Counted from the stretch's first letter, positions 51,431 to 59,492 are shown. The stretch is DNA of 64,000 nt from Actinomyces radicidentis (GCF_001553565.1 NZ_CP014228.1:2480001-2544000); one strand, 5' to 3'. The notes: generated by a model from the letters alone, not told the origin. Numbers and translations are program-made.

Positions 51431-51470
51431 CGAGATCGGGACATCCTGACCGCGAGATCGGGACATCCTG
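51431..51470 (+). repeat. dispersed intergenic repeat family 1, copy D
   Basis: Two exact units CGAGATCGGGACATCCTG start at 51431 and 51453, 22 bp apart, with the linker ACCG. The copy sits just after the pfkA terminator. Confidence 0.9.
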
Positions 51471-51482
51471 CTCGCCCGCGAT

Positions 51483-51517
51483 GCTGAGTTCGGTCGTACG
51501 GCGCGCTGAGGTCGGTC
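51483..51517 (-). repeat. dispersed intergenic repeat family 2, inverted pair
   Basis: On the minus strand, GACCGACCTCAGCGCG and GACCGAACTCAGC start 22 bp apart. It lies 13 bases from family 1 copy D, repeating the pairing seen near 6.6 kb and 53.8 kb. Confidence 0.8.
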
Positions 51518-51548
51518 GGGATCGGTGGCACCGTGAGATTCTCTCCGC

Positions 51549-52562
51549 ATGATCCCGCTGACGACGGAGCGCCTCCGGCTGCGCCCCTTCCGCCCCGGCC
51601 CCGTCGACTCCGACGACGCCCGCTTCCTCCGCCGCCTGCACGCCAACCCGGACCTCGTCCGCTTCATCCCCTCCGCCGCGGTGCCCGACGGCCGGGTGGG
51701 AGACGTCGTCGTCGCCGCTCAGCTCGAGCGCTTCACCGGTCTCGCGGAGCACCCGGTCCAGGGCTTCAGCCTCGTCGAGCTCGCCGGCACCGATGAGCCG
51801 GTCGCTCTCATCATGGTCAAGCCGATCCCGCCGTCGGGCGGCGGCGAGCCGACCGTCCTCGAGATCGGGTGGCGCCAGATCGCCGAGCACTGCGGCCACG
51901 GCTACGTCACCGAGGCGGCGCGCGCCGTCCTCGACGCCGTCCACGCCCGCGGCGTCACCGACGTCGTCGCCGTGACCCACCCCGACAACGCCGCGTCCCA
52001 GGCCGTCGCCGAGCGGATCGGGATGGAGCGCGTGGGGGAGTCCTGTGACTTCTACGACGAGACGACGACGCTCTTCCGCTCCCAGCGTGAGCGCCAGGTC
52101 GGCACCGAGTGGCTGCCGGATGGCTGGGAGCTCCTGCCCGAGGGGCTCTACGCGTTTCCAGGGCCGCTGCGGGACCGACTCGTCTCCGCCATCCTCGCCG
52201 GTGCGAAGCGCACGACGACGGGCCTGCTCGCCGAGCTCGAGCTCGAGGACGAGGTGACTGGCGATGACGTCGGCGCGTGCGAGGTCGTCGTCGACTCCCA
52301 GGGGCGCGCCGTCGCTGTCACCCGCACCACCGCGGCGCGCGTCGTCCGCCTCGGGGACGTCACCCTCGAGCACGCCGTCGCCGAGGGCGAGGGGCACACG
52401 AGCGTCGCGCAGTGGAGGGCCGGCCACGAGCGCTTCTGGCGCAGCGACGAGGAGACCGCCTGGTTCCGCGAGCAGGGCGCTGAGCCGCCGGTCATCGACG
52501 ACGACACTCGGGTCGTGTGCTGGCGCTTCAAGGTCGAGGCGCAGGACCCGGCGGCGCGCTGA
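51549..52562 (+). CDS. fusion of a RimJ/RimL-type GNAT acetyltransferase and an ASCH domain
   Basis: The N-terminal half (about 1-180) is a GNAT acetyltransferase: PLTTERLRLRPFRPG, IGWRQIAEHCGHGYVTEAARAVLDAV (acetyl-CoA loop) and TVTHPDNAASQAVAERIGMERVG-type C-terminal strands. The C-terminal half (about 195-330) is an ASCH domain, recognisable by LYAFPGPLRDRLVSAILAGAKRTTTGLLAE and the strands that follow up to VVCWRFKVEA; ASCH domains are proposed to bind RNA or modified nucleotides. One continuous frame joins them. Separate proteins of both types are common; a single chain suggests a linked task such as modification of an RNA-associated target, which is inference. Confidence 0.85.
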   Translation: MIPLTTERLRLRPFRPGPVDSDDARFLRRLHANPDLVRFIPSAAVPDGRVGDVVVAAQLERFTGLAEHPVQGFSLVELAGTDEPVALIMVKPIPPSGGGEPTVLEIGWRQIAEHCGHGYVTEAARAVLDAVHARGVTDVVAVTHPDNAASQAVAERIGMERVGESCDFYDETTTLFRSQRERQVGTEWLPDGWELLPEGLYAFPGPLRDRLVSAILAGAKRTTTGLLAELELEDEVTGDDVGACEVVVDSQGRAVAVTRTTAARVVRLGDVTLEHAVAEGEGHTSVAQWRAGHERFWRSDEETAWFREQGAEPPVIDDDTRVVCWRFKVEAQDPAAR

Positions 52563-52599
52563 GCGCGTTGCCTGGGCCCGGGTACGTCCCAGCGCGGTG

Positions 52600-52634
52600 G
52601 ACCAACCTCAGCGCGCGGATCGACCGAACTCAGC
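52600..52634 (+). repeat. dispersed intergenic repeat family 2, pair
   Basis: GACCAACCTCAGCGCG and GACCGAACTCAGC start at 52600 and 52622, 22 bp apart. This locus has no family 1 copy beside it. Confidence 0.75.
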
Positions 52635-52699
52635 GATGGCGGGGAGCACCAGTCTGGAACCTCTTGCGGCGCCGCGCCCGCCGTGCCCACGATGACCCC

Positions 52700-53710
52700 A
52701 TGACGCGCACGACGACCGCCATCGGCTACACCGACAACCTCCCCGTCACCGACCCCGCGAGCCTGGTCGAGCGCGAGATCGAGCTCCCCGAGCCCGGCCC
52801 GCACGACCTCGTCGTCGCCGTCGAGGCCGTCTCCGTCAACCCCATCGACACCAAGGTCCGCCGCGCCCAGCCCTCGGGCGGCTTCCGCGTCCTCGGCTTC
52901 GACGCCGCGGGCACCGTCGTCTCCGTCGGAAGCGAGGTGACGTTCTTCGCCGTCGGCGACGAGGTCGCCTACGCCGGCCAGGTCGACCGTGACGGCTCCA
53001 ACTCCCGGCTCCAGCTCGTCGACGAGCGGATCGTCGGCCGCCGCCCGGCCGGCCTGTCCTGGGAGGAGGCCTCCTCCCTGCCGCTGACCACGCTCACCGC
53101 CTGGGAGTCCGTCATGGACCGGCTCGGCCTCACGGAGACCAGCGAGGGCACGCTCCTCGTCATCGGCGCGACCGGCGGCGTCGGCGTCGTCCTCCTCCAG
53201 CTCGCCGAGGCCCTCCTGCCGGGCGTCCGCGTCATGGCCACCGCCTCCGACGACGAGCGCGCCGCCCTGGTGCGCGAGCTCGGCGCCGAGGACGTCGTCG
53301 ACCACCACGGCGACCTCGCGGCCCAGGTCCTGGACCTCGCGCCCGACGGCGTCGACTGGGTCTTCACCTCCCACAGCGATGACATGGCCGAGACCCTCGC
53401 GCGGATCGTCCGTCCCTTCGGCGAGATCGTCGCCATCGACGTCGCCCCCGGCAACCTCGAGGCCCTCAAGTCCAAGGCGATCACGTGGCACTGGGAGTCC
53501 ATGTTCACGCGCCCGGTCCACCGGACGCCGGACGTCGCCGAGCAGCACGCGATCCTCGAGCGCCTCGCCGACCTCGTCGAGGACGGGCGCGTGCGGCCCG
53601 TCATCCAGGAGCGCGTGCGCCCCATCAGCGCCGAGACCCTGCGCGCGGCGCACGAGCGGATCGAGGCCGGTCGCACGCTCGGTAAGATCGTCCTGTCCGG
53701 CTGGGAGTGA
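52700..53710 (+). CDS. zinc-independent MDR oxidoreductase (quinone oxidoreductase-like)
   Basis: This 336-residue protein is a medium-chain dehydrogenase/reductase. It has the GroES-like N-terminal domain (EPGPHDLVVAVEAVSVNPIDTKVR, VLGFDAAGTVVSVGSEV) and a Rossmann domain with LLVIGATGGVGVVLLQLAE. The cysteines that bind zinc in alcohol dehydrogenases are absent, so it is of the NADPH:quinone reductase or zeta-crystallin type, close to the ZinD/YhdH-like branch with WESMFTRP near the end. The substrate is unknown. The start at 52700 fits the family N terminus. It lies between two repeat arrays and has no partner gene. Confidence 0.9.
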   Translation: MTRTTTAIGYTDNLPVTDPASLVEREIELPEPGPHDLVVAVEAVSVNPIDTKVRRAQPSGGFRVLGFDAAGTVVSVGSEVTFFAVGDEVAYAGQVDRDGSNSRLQLVDERIVGRRPAGLSWEEASSLPLTTLTAWESVMDRLGLTETSEGTLLVIGATGGVGVVLLQLAEALLPGVRVMATASDDERAALVRELGAEDVVDHHGDLAAQVLDLAPDGVDWVFTSHSDDMAETLARIVRPFGEIVAIDVAPGNLEALKSKAITWHWESMFTRPVHRTPDVAEQHAILERLADLVEDGRVRPVIQERVRPISAETLRAAHERIEAGRTLGKIVLSGWE

Positions 53711-53720
53711 CGTCGCGTCC

Positions 53721-53755
53721 GACCGAACTCGGCGCGACGATCGACCGGCCCCGGC
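53721..53755 (+). repeat. dispersed intergenic repeat family 2, diverged pair
   Basis: GACCGAACTCGGCGCG and the weaker GACCGGCCCCGGC start at 53721 and 53743, 22 bp apart. A family 1 copy follows 41 bases later. Confidence 0.65.
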
Positions 53756-53796
53756 GACAGGGGCGGGCAGGACGGCGACGGTGAGCCGGCCAGCAC

Positions 53797-53836
53797 TACG
53801 ACGTCCCGATCTCGAGGTCAGGATGTCCCGATCTCG
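53797..53836 (-). repeat. dispersed intergenic repeat family 1, copy E (inverted)
   Basis: Two minus-strand units, 22 bp apart, the distal one with ACGTCG in place of ACATCC. With the family 2 pair at 53721 it fills the gap after the oxidoreductase gene. The remaining bases up to 54107 hold only a weak inverted repeat (GTCCACGAG at 53953 and a partial partner near 54025) related to the one at 54655. Confidence 0.85.
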
Positions 53837-54107
53837 CGGGGATGAGACGGGCGCCCACTCAGCGGGCCGGTGCGCCGGCTGAAACAGGCTCGCCCTAGGT
53901 GGTCACCGCGCGATCATGCCTGACGCCATGGGGTGCGCGGCGGTGGCACGCTGTCCACGAGCCAGGGGCAGGCTGCATCCGCAGGATGCCGGTGCGGCTT
54001 GGCAACGGCATCGTGTGGGCTCGGCTGAGGCGCCCTGGGTCGCACAGGTCATGACCCTGGATCGCGCACGTCTCCTGGGGCATCGCCGGCTATGGGACGA
54101 TCTGGGC

Positions 54108-54593
54108 ATGAGCGCCATCCCGCCGTCGTCCCTGCGCCTCACCCGCATGACGCCATCTGCCGCTAGGACCATCGCCGACGAGTGGCGCTACCCGCCGCCC
54201 TACGACTTCTACGACGCCGAGGCGGACCCCGAGGACTATGCCGAGCTCGTCACGCCCGAGGAGTGGCCCGAGATCATGGAGCAGGCGCTCGACGGTGGGG
54301 AGCTCGTCGGCTTCCTCGCCGCCGAGCGGGGTGAGGACGACGCCTGGGAGATCGGGCTCGGGATGCGCCCGGACCTCACCGGGCACGGGACGGGCGAGTC
54401 CTTCGTGCGGGCGTGCCTGGCGCGGCTGCAGGAGCTCGTGCCCGACGTCGACGAGGTCGTCCTCGGCGTCGCCGCCTTCAACGAGCGGGCGATCCGCGTC
54501 TACGAGCGCTGCGGCTTCGTGCGCACGGGGGAGTACGACCAGGAGACCAACGGGGGAGTGCACCGTTTCGTGCGCATGCGCCTGTCCGCCTGA
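54108..54593 (+). CDS. GNAT family N-acetyltransferase
   Basis: This 161-residue acetyltransferase has LRLTRMTPSAARTIADEWRYPPPYDFYD at the N terminus, IGLGMRPDLTGHGTGESFVRACL as the acetyl-CoA-binding loop, and VVLGVAAFNERAIRVYERCGFVRTGEYDQ as motif B, followed by a short C-terminal strand. It resembles actinobacterial acetyltransferases of unknown substrate. The ATG at 54108 is chosen because upstream in-frame codons lie in repeat-containing DNA without family sequence; GACGAT six bases upstream could be a leaderless -10 box. A long gene-poor region follows. Confidence 0.85.
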   Translation: MSAIPPSSLRLTRMTPSAARTIADEWRYPPPYDFYDAEADPEDYAELVTPEEWPEIMEQALDGGELVGFLAAERGEDDAWEIGLGMRPDLTGHGTGESFVRACLARLQELVPDVDEVVLGVAAFNERAIRVYERCGFVRTGEYDQETNGGVHRFVRMRLSA

Positions 54594-54654
54594 CCGGGTT
54601 CGCACGGACGCCCGGCGCGGCTGAGACGGTCGTCGTCACCTTCGACAGAGCGTG

Positions 54655-54766
54655 CTGTCCACGAGGGCGCCTCAGGCCTCCGACGCCGCCAGATCCTCTG
54701 GAGAATCCGGCGTGATCATGCCGCGCCCCGAACGGGCTGCCGCCTCTGAGGCGCCCTCGTGGACAG
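54655..54766. repeat. 112-bp element with perfect 21-bp terminal inverted repeats
   Basis: The arm at 54655-54675 (CTGTCCACGAGGGCGCCTCA plus G) is exactly the reverse complement of 54746-54766, around a 70-bp centre. No target-site duplication was evident. It could be a miniature element or a long RNA hairpin downstream of the acetyltransferase gene. Confidence 0.75.
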
Positions 54767-55138
54767 GGCGCAGCAGGGCGCGATGCGGAGTGGGTACCAC
54801 GAGAGGGTGCACTTATGTCGCAATCCCTGCGTAGCGTGAACTGCCCACCCTCGGCCTGAGGTGACCGGTCGCGAGGCGGTGGCGGGGAGGGTGTGGAGCT
54901 TGCGTCCGTCCTCGGACGTGGTTCGACTCGTGCGCACGGCGGCCTGCACCCAGCGGTTCTCGTTCCGGTCGGTCCGTGGCGTCGGCGTCGTCGAGTTGGC
55001 CGGTGCGCGCTCATGCGGCTCGTCACTCGCCGGCTCGGAACGCGTGTCATGGTGGAGCGCCCGCGTCGGACGACGAGCTGACCGTGTGCTGCGGGCCGCG
55101 CGTTGAGCGCATGAGTCTGTCGCCGGACGTGCGTCATA

Positions 55139-55234
55139 GTGCTCTCAGCGGATCAGAGCGTGCTCGCGCGAGCCTCAGCCAGAGGATTCCGCGGACGTGA
55201 TCGGCGCGCGAGTGCTCTGACCCGCTGACAGCAC
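55139..55234. repeat. 96-bp inverted repeat with 21-bp arms
   Basis: Arms 55139-55159 and 55214-55234 are reverse complements at 19 of 21 positions with a 54-bp centre. The right arm contains GTGCTCTGACCCGCT, almost the same as GTGCTCTGACCTGCT at 29324-29338 upstream of the DUF2382 gene. Confidence 0.6.
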
Positions 55235-55268
55235 CATCTGCCGTCGCTCAACGATCTCCGTTCCGCCG

Positions 55269-55282
55269 ATAATGTACATTAT
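55269..55282. promoter_or_regulatory. AT-rich 14-bp perfect palindrome, possible operator
   Basis: ATAATGTACATTAT is a perfect palindrome in DNA that is otherwise above 65% GC. Its form suits a TetR- or MarR-type dimer site. It lies 271 bases before the ABC exporter start and about 200 bases before a -10 box TAGGCT at 55472-55477, so it may instead mark its own promoter. Confidence 0.5.
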
Positions 55283-55471
55283 GTCAAACTCATGATCGGC
55301 TCCGCTCCCCCGCGTTCCCTGAGAGGACTCTGAGCCTGTGGGCTCCATCGGGTCCCGACGTCTCTCGCCCCGCGCTCAGCATCCCCGGCCGGGTCTCGGG
55401 CAGCCCGCCCGGACGACGCCCGCCTCCGTGAGCCGCCACCGCGTCCTGGGGCGCCCGCGCGCAGGCCGGGA

Positions 55472-55477
55472 TAGGCT
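55472..55477 (+). promoter_or_regulatory. -10 box for the ABC exporter operon
   Basis: TAGGCT precedes the exporter start at 55540 by 62 bases; GAGGAG at 55529-55534 is the ribosome site. Confidence 0.5.
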
Positions 55478-55539
55478 ATGGGCTCCCTGACCTGGGAGGA
55501 CGCACCGGCGTCCGACCAGCCCCGTCCCGAGGAGCCCGC

Positions 55540-56703
55540 TTGTTACTGGCCCTGCGCGAGATCCGGCACGAGCCCGCGAGGTTCGCGCTCATCGTCGCCG
55601 TCATCGCCCTCGTCGCCTACGTCACCTTCTTCCTCGCCGCCCTCGCGGTTGGGCTCGCGCACTCCTACCGCGCCGCCGTCGACTCCTGGGACGCCGACGC
55701 CGTCGTGCTCACCGACGCCTCCAACGAGAACGTCTCGGCCTCCCGCCTCAGCGACGAGCAGGTCCAGCAGGCCGACGACGACGTCGCCGCCACCGGGCAC
55801 GCCACCGTCTCCGCACTCATCGCTCAGGCCGCCGTCGCCGAGCTCACCGACGCCGACGGCACGGCCGAGCCCGCCCCTGACGCCGACCCGGGCACGGACT
55901 CTGAGGACGACCAGCTCAAGTCCGACGTCTACGCCTTCGGCATCGACCTCGACGGCGCCCTCGCCCCCGAGGTCACCGAGGGACGGGCCATCAGCGACCC
56001 GGACTCCGAGGTCCTCCTGGACGACTCCCTCCTCGAGGACGGCTGGGCGCTCGGCGACCACCTCGAGCTCGCCGGCACCGACCACGTGTGGACCGTCGTC
56101 GGCCTCACGCACGACGACACCTTCCAGGCCGCCGGGGTCGTCACCGTCGACGCCGACGCCCTCCAGGAGGTCGGTGCGGAGGCCCTCGCCCCCAGCGTCA
56201 ACGCCCTCGTCATCACGGGCGCCGACTGGGACGACGACGCCCCCGCCTCGCTCACCAGCAGCATGTCCGACGGCGGGCTCACGCTCCTCACCCCGGGCGC
56301 CTTCATCAAGACCCTCTCCGGCTACTCGGCTCAGGTCCTCACCTTCAGCCTCATGATCGGCTCACTCGTCCTCATCGCCGCGCTCGTTCTCGGGATCTTC
56401 CTCTACGTCCTCACCCTGCAGAAGCGACCCGTCCTCGGGATCCTCAAGGCCCGCGGCGTCCCCACGAGGTACCTCATCGGCTCCGGCGGCGCCCAGACGA
56501 CGATCCTCGCCGCCGCCGGCGTGCTCATCGGCCTCGCGCTCACCCTCCTGACCGGCCTCGTGCTCCCCGACGCCGTCCCCTTCCGCCTGTCCCCCGCGCT
56601 CGACGCCGGGATCACGACTGCCTTCATCCTCGTCGCCGTCCTCGGCGGCCTCATCTCCGTGCGCGTCGTCGCCCGCATCGACCCCGTGGAGGCGATCGCG
56701 TGA
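55540..56703 (+). CDS. FtsX/HrtB-type ABC transporter permease
   Basis: This 387-residue MacB/FtsX-like permease has one N-terminal membrane helix (about 13-38, ARFALIVAVIALVAYVTFFLAALAVG), a large external domain (about 40-265, rich in Asp) and three C-terminal helices (about 270-300, 325-350, 360-380). The overall plan fits HrtB of heme exporters and other four-helix FtsX-type permeases. The start is TTG at 55540, preceded by GAGGAG. The ATPase start overlaps its stop by four bases. The cargo is not shown by sequence; heme is the best-known one for this branch. Confidence 0.82.
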   Translation: MLLALREIRHEPARFALIVAVIALVAYVTFFLAALAVGLAHSYRAAVDSWDADAVVLTDASNENVSASRLSDEQVQQADDDVAATGHATVSALIAQAAVAELTDADGTAEPAPDADPGTDSEDDQLKSDVYAFGIDLDGALAPEVTEGRAISDPDSEVLLDDSLLEDGWALGDHLELAGTDHVWTVVGLTHDDTFQAAGVVTVDADALQEVGAEALAPSVNALVITGADWDDDAPASLTSSMSDGGLTLLTPGAFIKTLSGYSAQVLTFSLMIGSLVLIAALVLGIFLYVLTLQKRPVLGILKARGVPTRYLIGSGGAQTTILAAAGVLIGLALTLLTGLVLPDAVPFRLSPALDAGITTAFILVAVLGGLISVRVVARIDPVEAIA

Positions 56704-57530
56704 GCACCACTCCCCCCGTCTCCCCCGAGCCGACCGGAGCGCGCCCGCGCGGCCGGCACGCCGCTGAGCCCGTCATCCCGGCGGAACCCTCGCGCAGCCG
56801 GGCCGTGGCACCGCAGACCGAGGCCGGGCGGCGTCGGCCCAGCGAGTCCGCCGCCGGCGAGCCCGTCATGGTCCTCGAGAACGTCTCCAAGGACTACGAG
56901 CAGGGCGGCGAGACCGTCCACGCCCTCCTGCCCACCGACCTCACGCTCCACGCCGGACAGCTCGTGGGCGTCCTCGGCCCCTCCGGCTCCGGCAAGTCGA
57001 CCCTCCTCACCATCATGGGCGGCCTGCGCACGCCCAGCACGGGCACGGTTCGCGTCGGCGACGAGCCCTTCTCCGAGCTGCCCGAGAAGCGGCGCGCCCG
57101 CATCCGGCACGAGCGGCTCGGCTTCGTCCTCCAGGCCGCCGGCCTCGTGCCGTTCCTGCGCCTCTCGGACCAGTTCGCCCTGCACGACAAGGTCGCCCGC
57201 CGCGCCGGCGACCCGGACCGGCGCGACCACCTCGTCGCCGAGCTCGGCATCACCGAGCGCCTGCGCGCCTACCCCGAGGAGATGTCCGGCGGTGAGCGCC
57301 AGCGCGCCGCCATCGCCGTCGCCCTCTACCACGACCCCGCGATCATCCTCGCGGACGAGCCCACGGCCGCCCTCGACTCCCACCGGGCGCAGGACGTCGC
57401 CCGCCTCCTCGCCGAGCAGACCCACGAGCTCGGCAAGGCGACCGTCATGGTCACGCACGACGAGCGGCTCCTGCCGGTGTGCGATCGCGTCCTCGTCATG
57501 GAGGACGGGCGCCTGCGCGAGGTCGGCTGA
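56700..57530 (+). CDS. ABC transporter ATPase of the MacB/LolD/HrtA type
   Basis: This 276-residue ATPase powers the permease it overlaps (GTGA). About 55 Pro/Arg-rich residues precede the ATPase domain, which has VLENVSKDYEQGGETVHALL, GVLGPSGSGKSTLLTIMGGL (Walker A), LGFVLQAAGLVPFLR (Q loop), EEMSGGERQRAAIAVALYHDPAIILADEPTAALD (signature and Walker B) and VMVTHDERLL (switch His). The Q loop with FVLQ and the LTHD-like switch fit the macrolide/lipoprotein/heme exporter group. The N-terminal extension is unusual for the family. Confidence 0.93.
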   Translation: MSTTPPVSPEPTGARPRGRHAAEPVIPAEPSRSRAVAPQTEAGRRRPSESAAGEPVMVLENVSKDYEQGGETVHALLPTDLTLHAGQLVGVLGPSGSGKSTLLTIMGGLRTPSTGTVRVGDEPFSELPEKRRARIRHERLGFVLQAAGLVPFLRLSDQFALHDKVARRAGDPDRRDHLVAELGITERLRAYPEEMSGGERQRAAIAVALYHDPAIILADEPTAALDSHRAQDVARLLAEQTHELGKATVMVTHDERLLPVCDRVLVMEDGRLREVG

Positions 57531-57571
57531 CCGTCCGGGCCCGCCACCGCGCGCCCGATCCCTGCCGCGAC

Positions 57572-57577
57572 TAGGGT
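57572..57577 (+). promoter_or_regulatory. -10 box of a leaderless promoter for the GDSL hydrolase gene
   Basis: TAGGGT is followed by seven bases and ATG at 57585. Confidence 0.6.
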
Positions 57578-57584
57578 CGCGGAC

Positions 57585-58220
57585 ATGCCGACCGTGCCGC
57601 GCTCCGCGCCCTTCCCGACCGCCGTCTTCCTCGGTGACTCGGTGGCCACCGGCTGGCAGGCGGTGACGCACCCGCGCAACCGCTGGACCTCCCTCGTCTG
57701 CGAGCACCTGCGCTGGCGGGAGGTCAACCTCGCGGCCGACGGCATGGGCTTCTTCGCCCGCCGCGGCGGTCACCTCCCCGGCGGCTCCCGCTCCCCCAGC
57801 GCTCGGGACACCACGTGGCTCGAGACCGTCCTGCGCGCCGAGCCCGACGTCGTCACCGTGGCCCTGGGCCTCAACGACGCCGGCTTCCTCCCCTCGCAGC
57901 TCGACCTCGTCCAGCAGGCCGTCGAGCACGACCTCGCCTTCCTCGCCTCCCGGCTGCGCGGGACGCCGATCGTGGTCGCCCCGTACTTCCCCGCGCTCGG
58001 CGTCGGACCGCGCTTCGGCGTCGTGCGCCGCCTCGTCCACGAGGCGGCGACCAGTGAGGGCCTCGTCTCCACGGACTCCATGAGCACCGCCATCGACGGC
58101 GATGAGGAGAAGCTCGCCGTCGACGGCATCCACCCCAACGACGCCGGCCACGCCGCCATCGCCCGCTCCATGATCGGGGTCTACGAGGAGCTCGTCCCGG
58201 GGCTGTGCCATCAGGACTGA
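57585..58220 (+). CDS. SGNH/GDSL-fold hydrolase
   Basis: This 211-residue esterase-like protein has the SGNH blocks in order: AVFLGDSVATG (block I, nucleophile Ser in GDS), NLAADGMG (block II Gly), LGLNDAGF (block III Asn) and DGIHPNDAGHAAIAR (block V catalytic Asp and His). No signal peptide or membrane segment is seen, so it is probably cytoplasmic. The likely reaction is hydrolysis of an ester or acyl group on a sugar or lipid; the substrate is not determined. It stands alone between the exporter and the LacI-type regulator. Confidence 0.9.
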   Translation: MPTVPRSAPFPTAVFLGDSVATGWQAVTHPRNRWTSLVCEHLRWREVNLAADGMGFFARRGGHLPGGSRSPSARDTTWLETVLRAEPDVVTVALGLNDAGFLPSQLDLVQQAVEHDLAFLASRLRGTPIVVAPYFPALGVGPRFGVVRRLVHEAATSEGLVSTDSMSTAIDGDEEKLAVDGIHPNDAGHAAIARSMIGVYEELVPGLCHQD

Positions 58221-58324
58221 GCCGCCGGTCAGGGACCTGCGACGCCCGTCCCTGGCCCCGCTCCGACACGCTCGGGTCACGGCACCGGAGCCCGTCGTAC
58301 GGTCGGCTCGGCCTCACGAGGGCA

Positions 58325-58330
58325 TAGGCT
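58325..58330 (+). promoter_or_regulatory. -10 box for the LacI-type regulator gene
   Basis: TAGGCT precedes the GTG start at 58368 by 37 bases; CAGGAG at 58357-58362 is the ribosome site. Confidence 0.5.
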
Positions 58331-58367
58331 GAGGCGTCCCTGATCATCAGACCACCCAGGAGCTCAT

Positions 58368-59375
58368 GTGACGCCCCGCCGAGAGCCCACGCTGGCCGAC
58401 GTCGCCGCCGAGGCGGGCGTGTCCCTCACGACCGTCTCCCGCGTCCTCAACAACCGCGGCTACCTCTCCCAGGCCACGAAGGACCGCGTCGCCGCGGCCA
58501 TCGAGAAGCTCGACTACCGGCCCAACCAGGTCGCCCGCGCGCTCCACGGCAAGTCCACCCACACCATCGGCGTCATCGTCCCCACCGTCGCGCTCCCCTT
58601 CTTCGGCGAGCTCGCCGCCGACCTCGAGGACGCCCTCGCCGAGCACGGCTACCGGATCCTCATCTGCAACTCGATGGGCCGCGCCGAGCGCGAGCGCGAG
58701 TACCTCGACCTCCTCGTCTCCCACCGCGTCGACGGCATCGTCTCCGGCGCCCACAACGAGAACCTGCGCGAGTACGGCACCGTCCGCATGCCGCTGGTGA
58801 CGATCGACCGCGACATGGCCCCCACCATCCCCAACGTGCGCTGCGACAACGAGGACGGCGGCCGCCAGGCGACGGCGCACATCCTCGAGCGGGGCTCTCG
58901 CCGCCCGGCGCTGCTCACCTCCCGCTCCGGCCCGCGCAACCGCCGCGAGGCCGGCTACCGCGCCGTCCTGGAGGAGGCCGGCATCGAGCCGATCATCCTC
59001 ACCGTCGACTTCCACACCCCCGACGCCGAGCGCGGCGCCCTCATCACGCAGCGCCTCGACTCCGTCGCCGACGTCGTCGACGGCGTCTTCGCCACGGACG
59101 ACCTCTCCGCCGCAGCGGCCATCGAGTGGGCGCACGAGCGCGGGCGTCGCGTCCCCGAGGACCTCCACGTCGTCGGCTTCGACGGCACGGCCGCGGTGCG
59201 CCGCGCCATGCCGGGGCTGACCACCTTCCAGCAGCCCATCGAGGAGATCGCCCGCACCGCCGTGCGCACCCTCATGGAGCAGATCCGCTCCACCGACGCG
59301 GACGGAGCCTCCCGCGGCGTCGCCGTGGCCCCCATCGAGCTGCCCGGGCGACTGCTCGTCGGACGCACCGCCTGA
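58368..59375 (+). CDS. LacI-family transcriptional regulator
   Basis: This 335-residue repressor has an N-terminal helix-turn-helix and hinge (about 7-60, TLADVAAEAGVSLTTVSRVLNNRGYLS and KLDYRPNQVARALHG) and a periplasmic-binding-like effector domain (HTIGVIVPTVALPFF, VDGIVSGAHNEN, VVGFDGTAAVRRAMPGLTTFQQP). The GTG at 58368 overlaps an out-of-frame ATG at 58366 and gives the family N terminus. It converges with the sugar PTS gene across a shared terminator, so it is the likely regulator of that gene and of the now broken GH32 gene. A candidate operator is at 61665-61680. Confidence 0.93.
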   Translation: MTPRREPTLADVAAEAGVSLTTVSRVLNNRGYLSQATKDRVAAAIEKLDYRPNQVARALHGKSTHTIGVIVPTVALPFFGELAADLEDALAEHGYRILICNSMGRAEREREYLDLLVSHRVDGIVSGAHNENLREYGTVRMPLVTIDRDMAPTIPNVRCDNEDGGRQATAHILERGSRRPALLTSRSGPRNRREAGYRAVLEEAGIEPIILTVDFHTPDAERGALITQRLDSVADVVDGVFATDDLSAAAAIEWAHERGRRVPEDLHVVGFDGTAAVRRAMPGLTTFQQPIEEIARTAVRTLMEQIRSTDADGASRGVAVAPIELPGRLLVGRTA

Positions 59376-59444
59376 CGCTGCGCGGGAGCGCTCACGCCGC
59401 TCCCCCGCGCAGACCGCCGCGGCTCGTCGCGTCCTTCCTCGAGC

Positions 59445-59492
59445 ACGACGGAGGCCCGTCCCCAGGTGTTCCTGGGGGCGGGCCTCCGTCGT
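59445..59492. terminator. bidirectional terminator between the LacI-type gene and the PTS gene
   Basis: Arms 59445-59466 and 59471-59492 pair over 22 bp with a single G-T pair around the loop TGTT. Confidence 0.85.

Larger units (their letters stand above)
54594..55471. other. 0.9 kb gene-poor region with two long inverted repeats and an AT-rich palindrome
   Basis: No reading frame in this stretch has recognisable protein sequence or the codon bias of its neighbours. It contains the perfect 21-bp inverted repeat 54655-54675/54746-54766, the near-perfect 21-bp inverted repeat 55139-55159/55214-55234, and the palindrome at 55269-55282. It may be the site of lost or decayed mobile DNA. Confidence 0.6.

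Noticed and set aside
53916-54107. Upstream extension of the acetyltransferase at 54108
   Set aside because: The extra residues lie in repeat-containing DNA and lack GNAT sequence; the family N terminus begins at 54108.
54861-55106. 81-residue frame in the gene-poor region
   Set aside because: No ribosome site, no motif and a codon pattern unlike the neighbouring genes.
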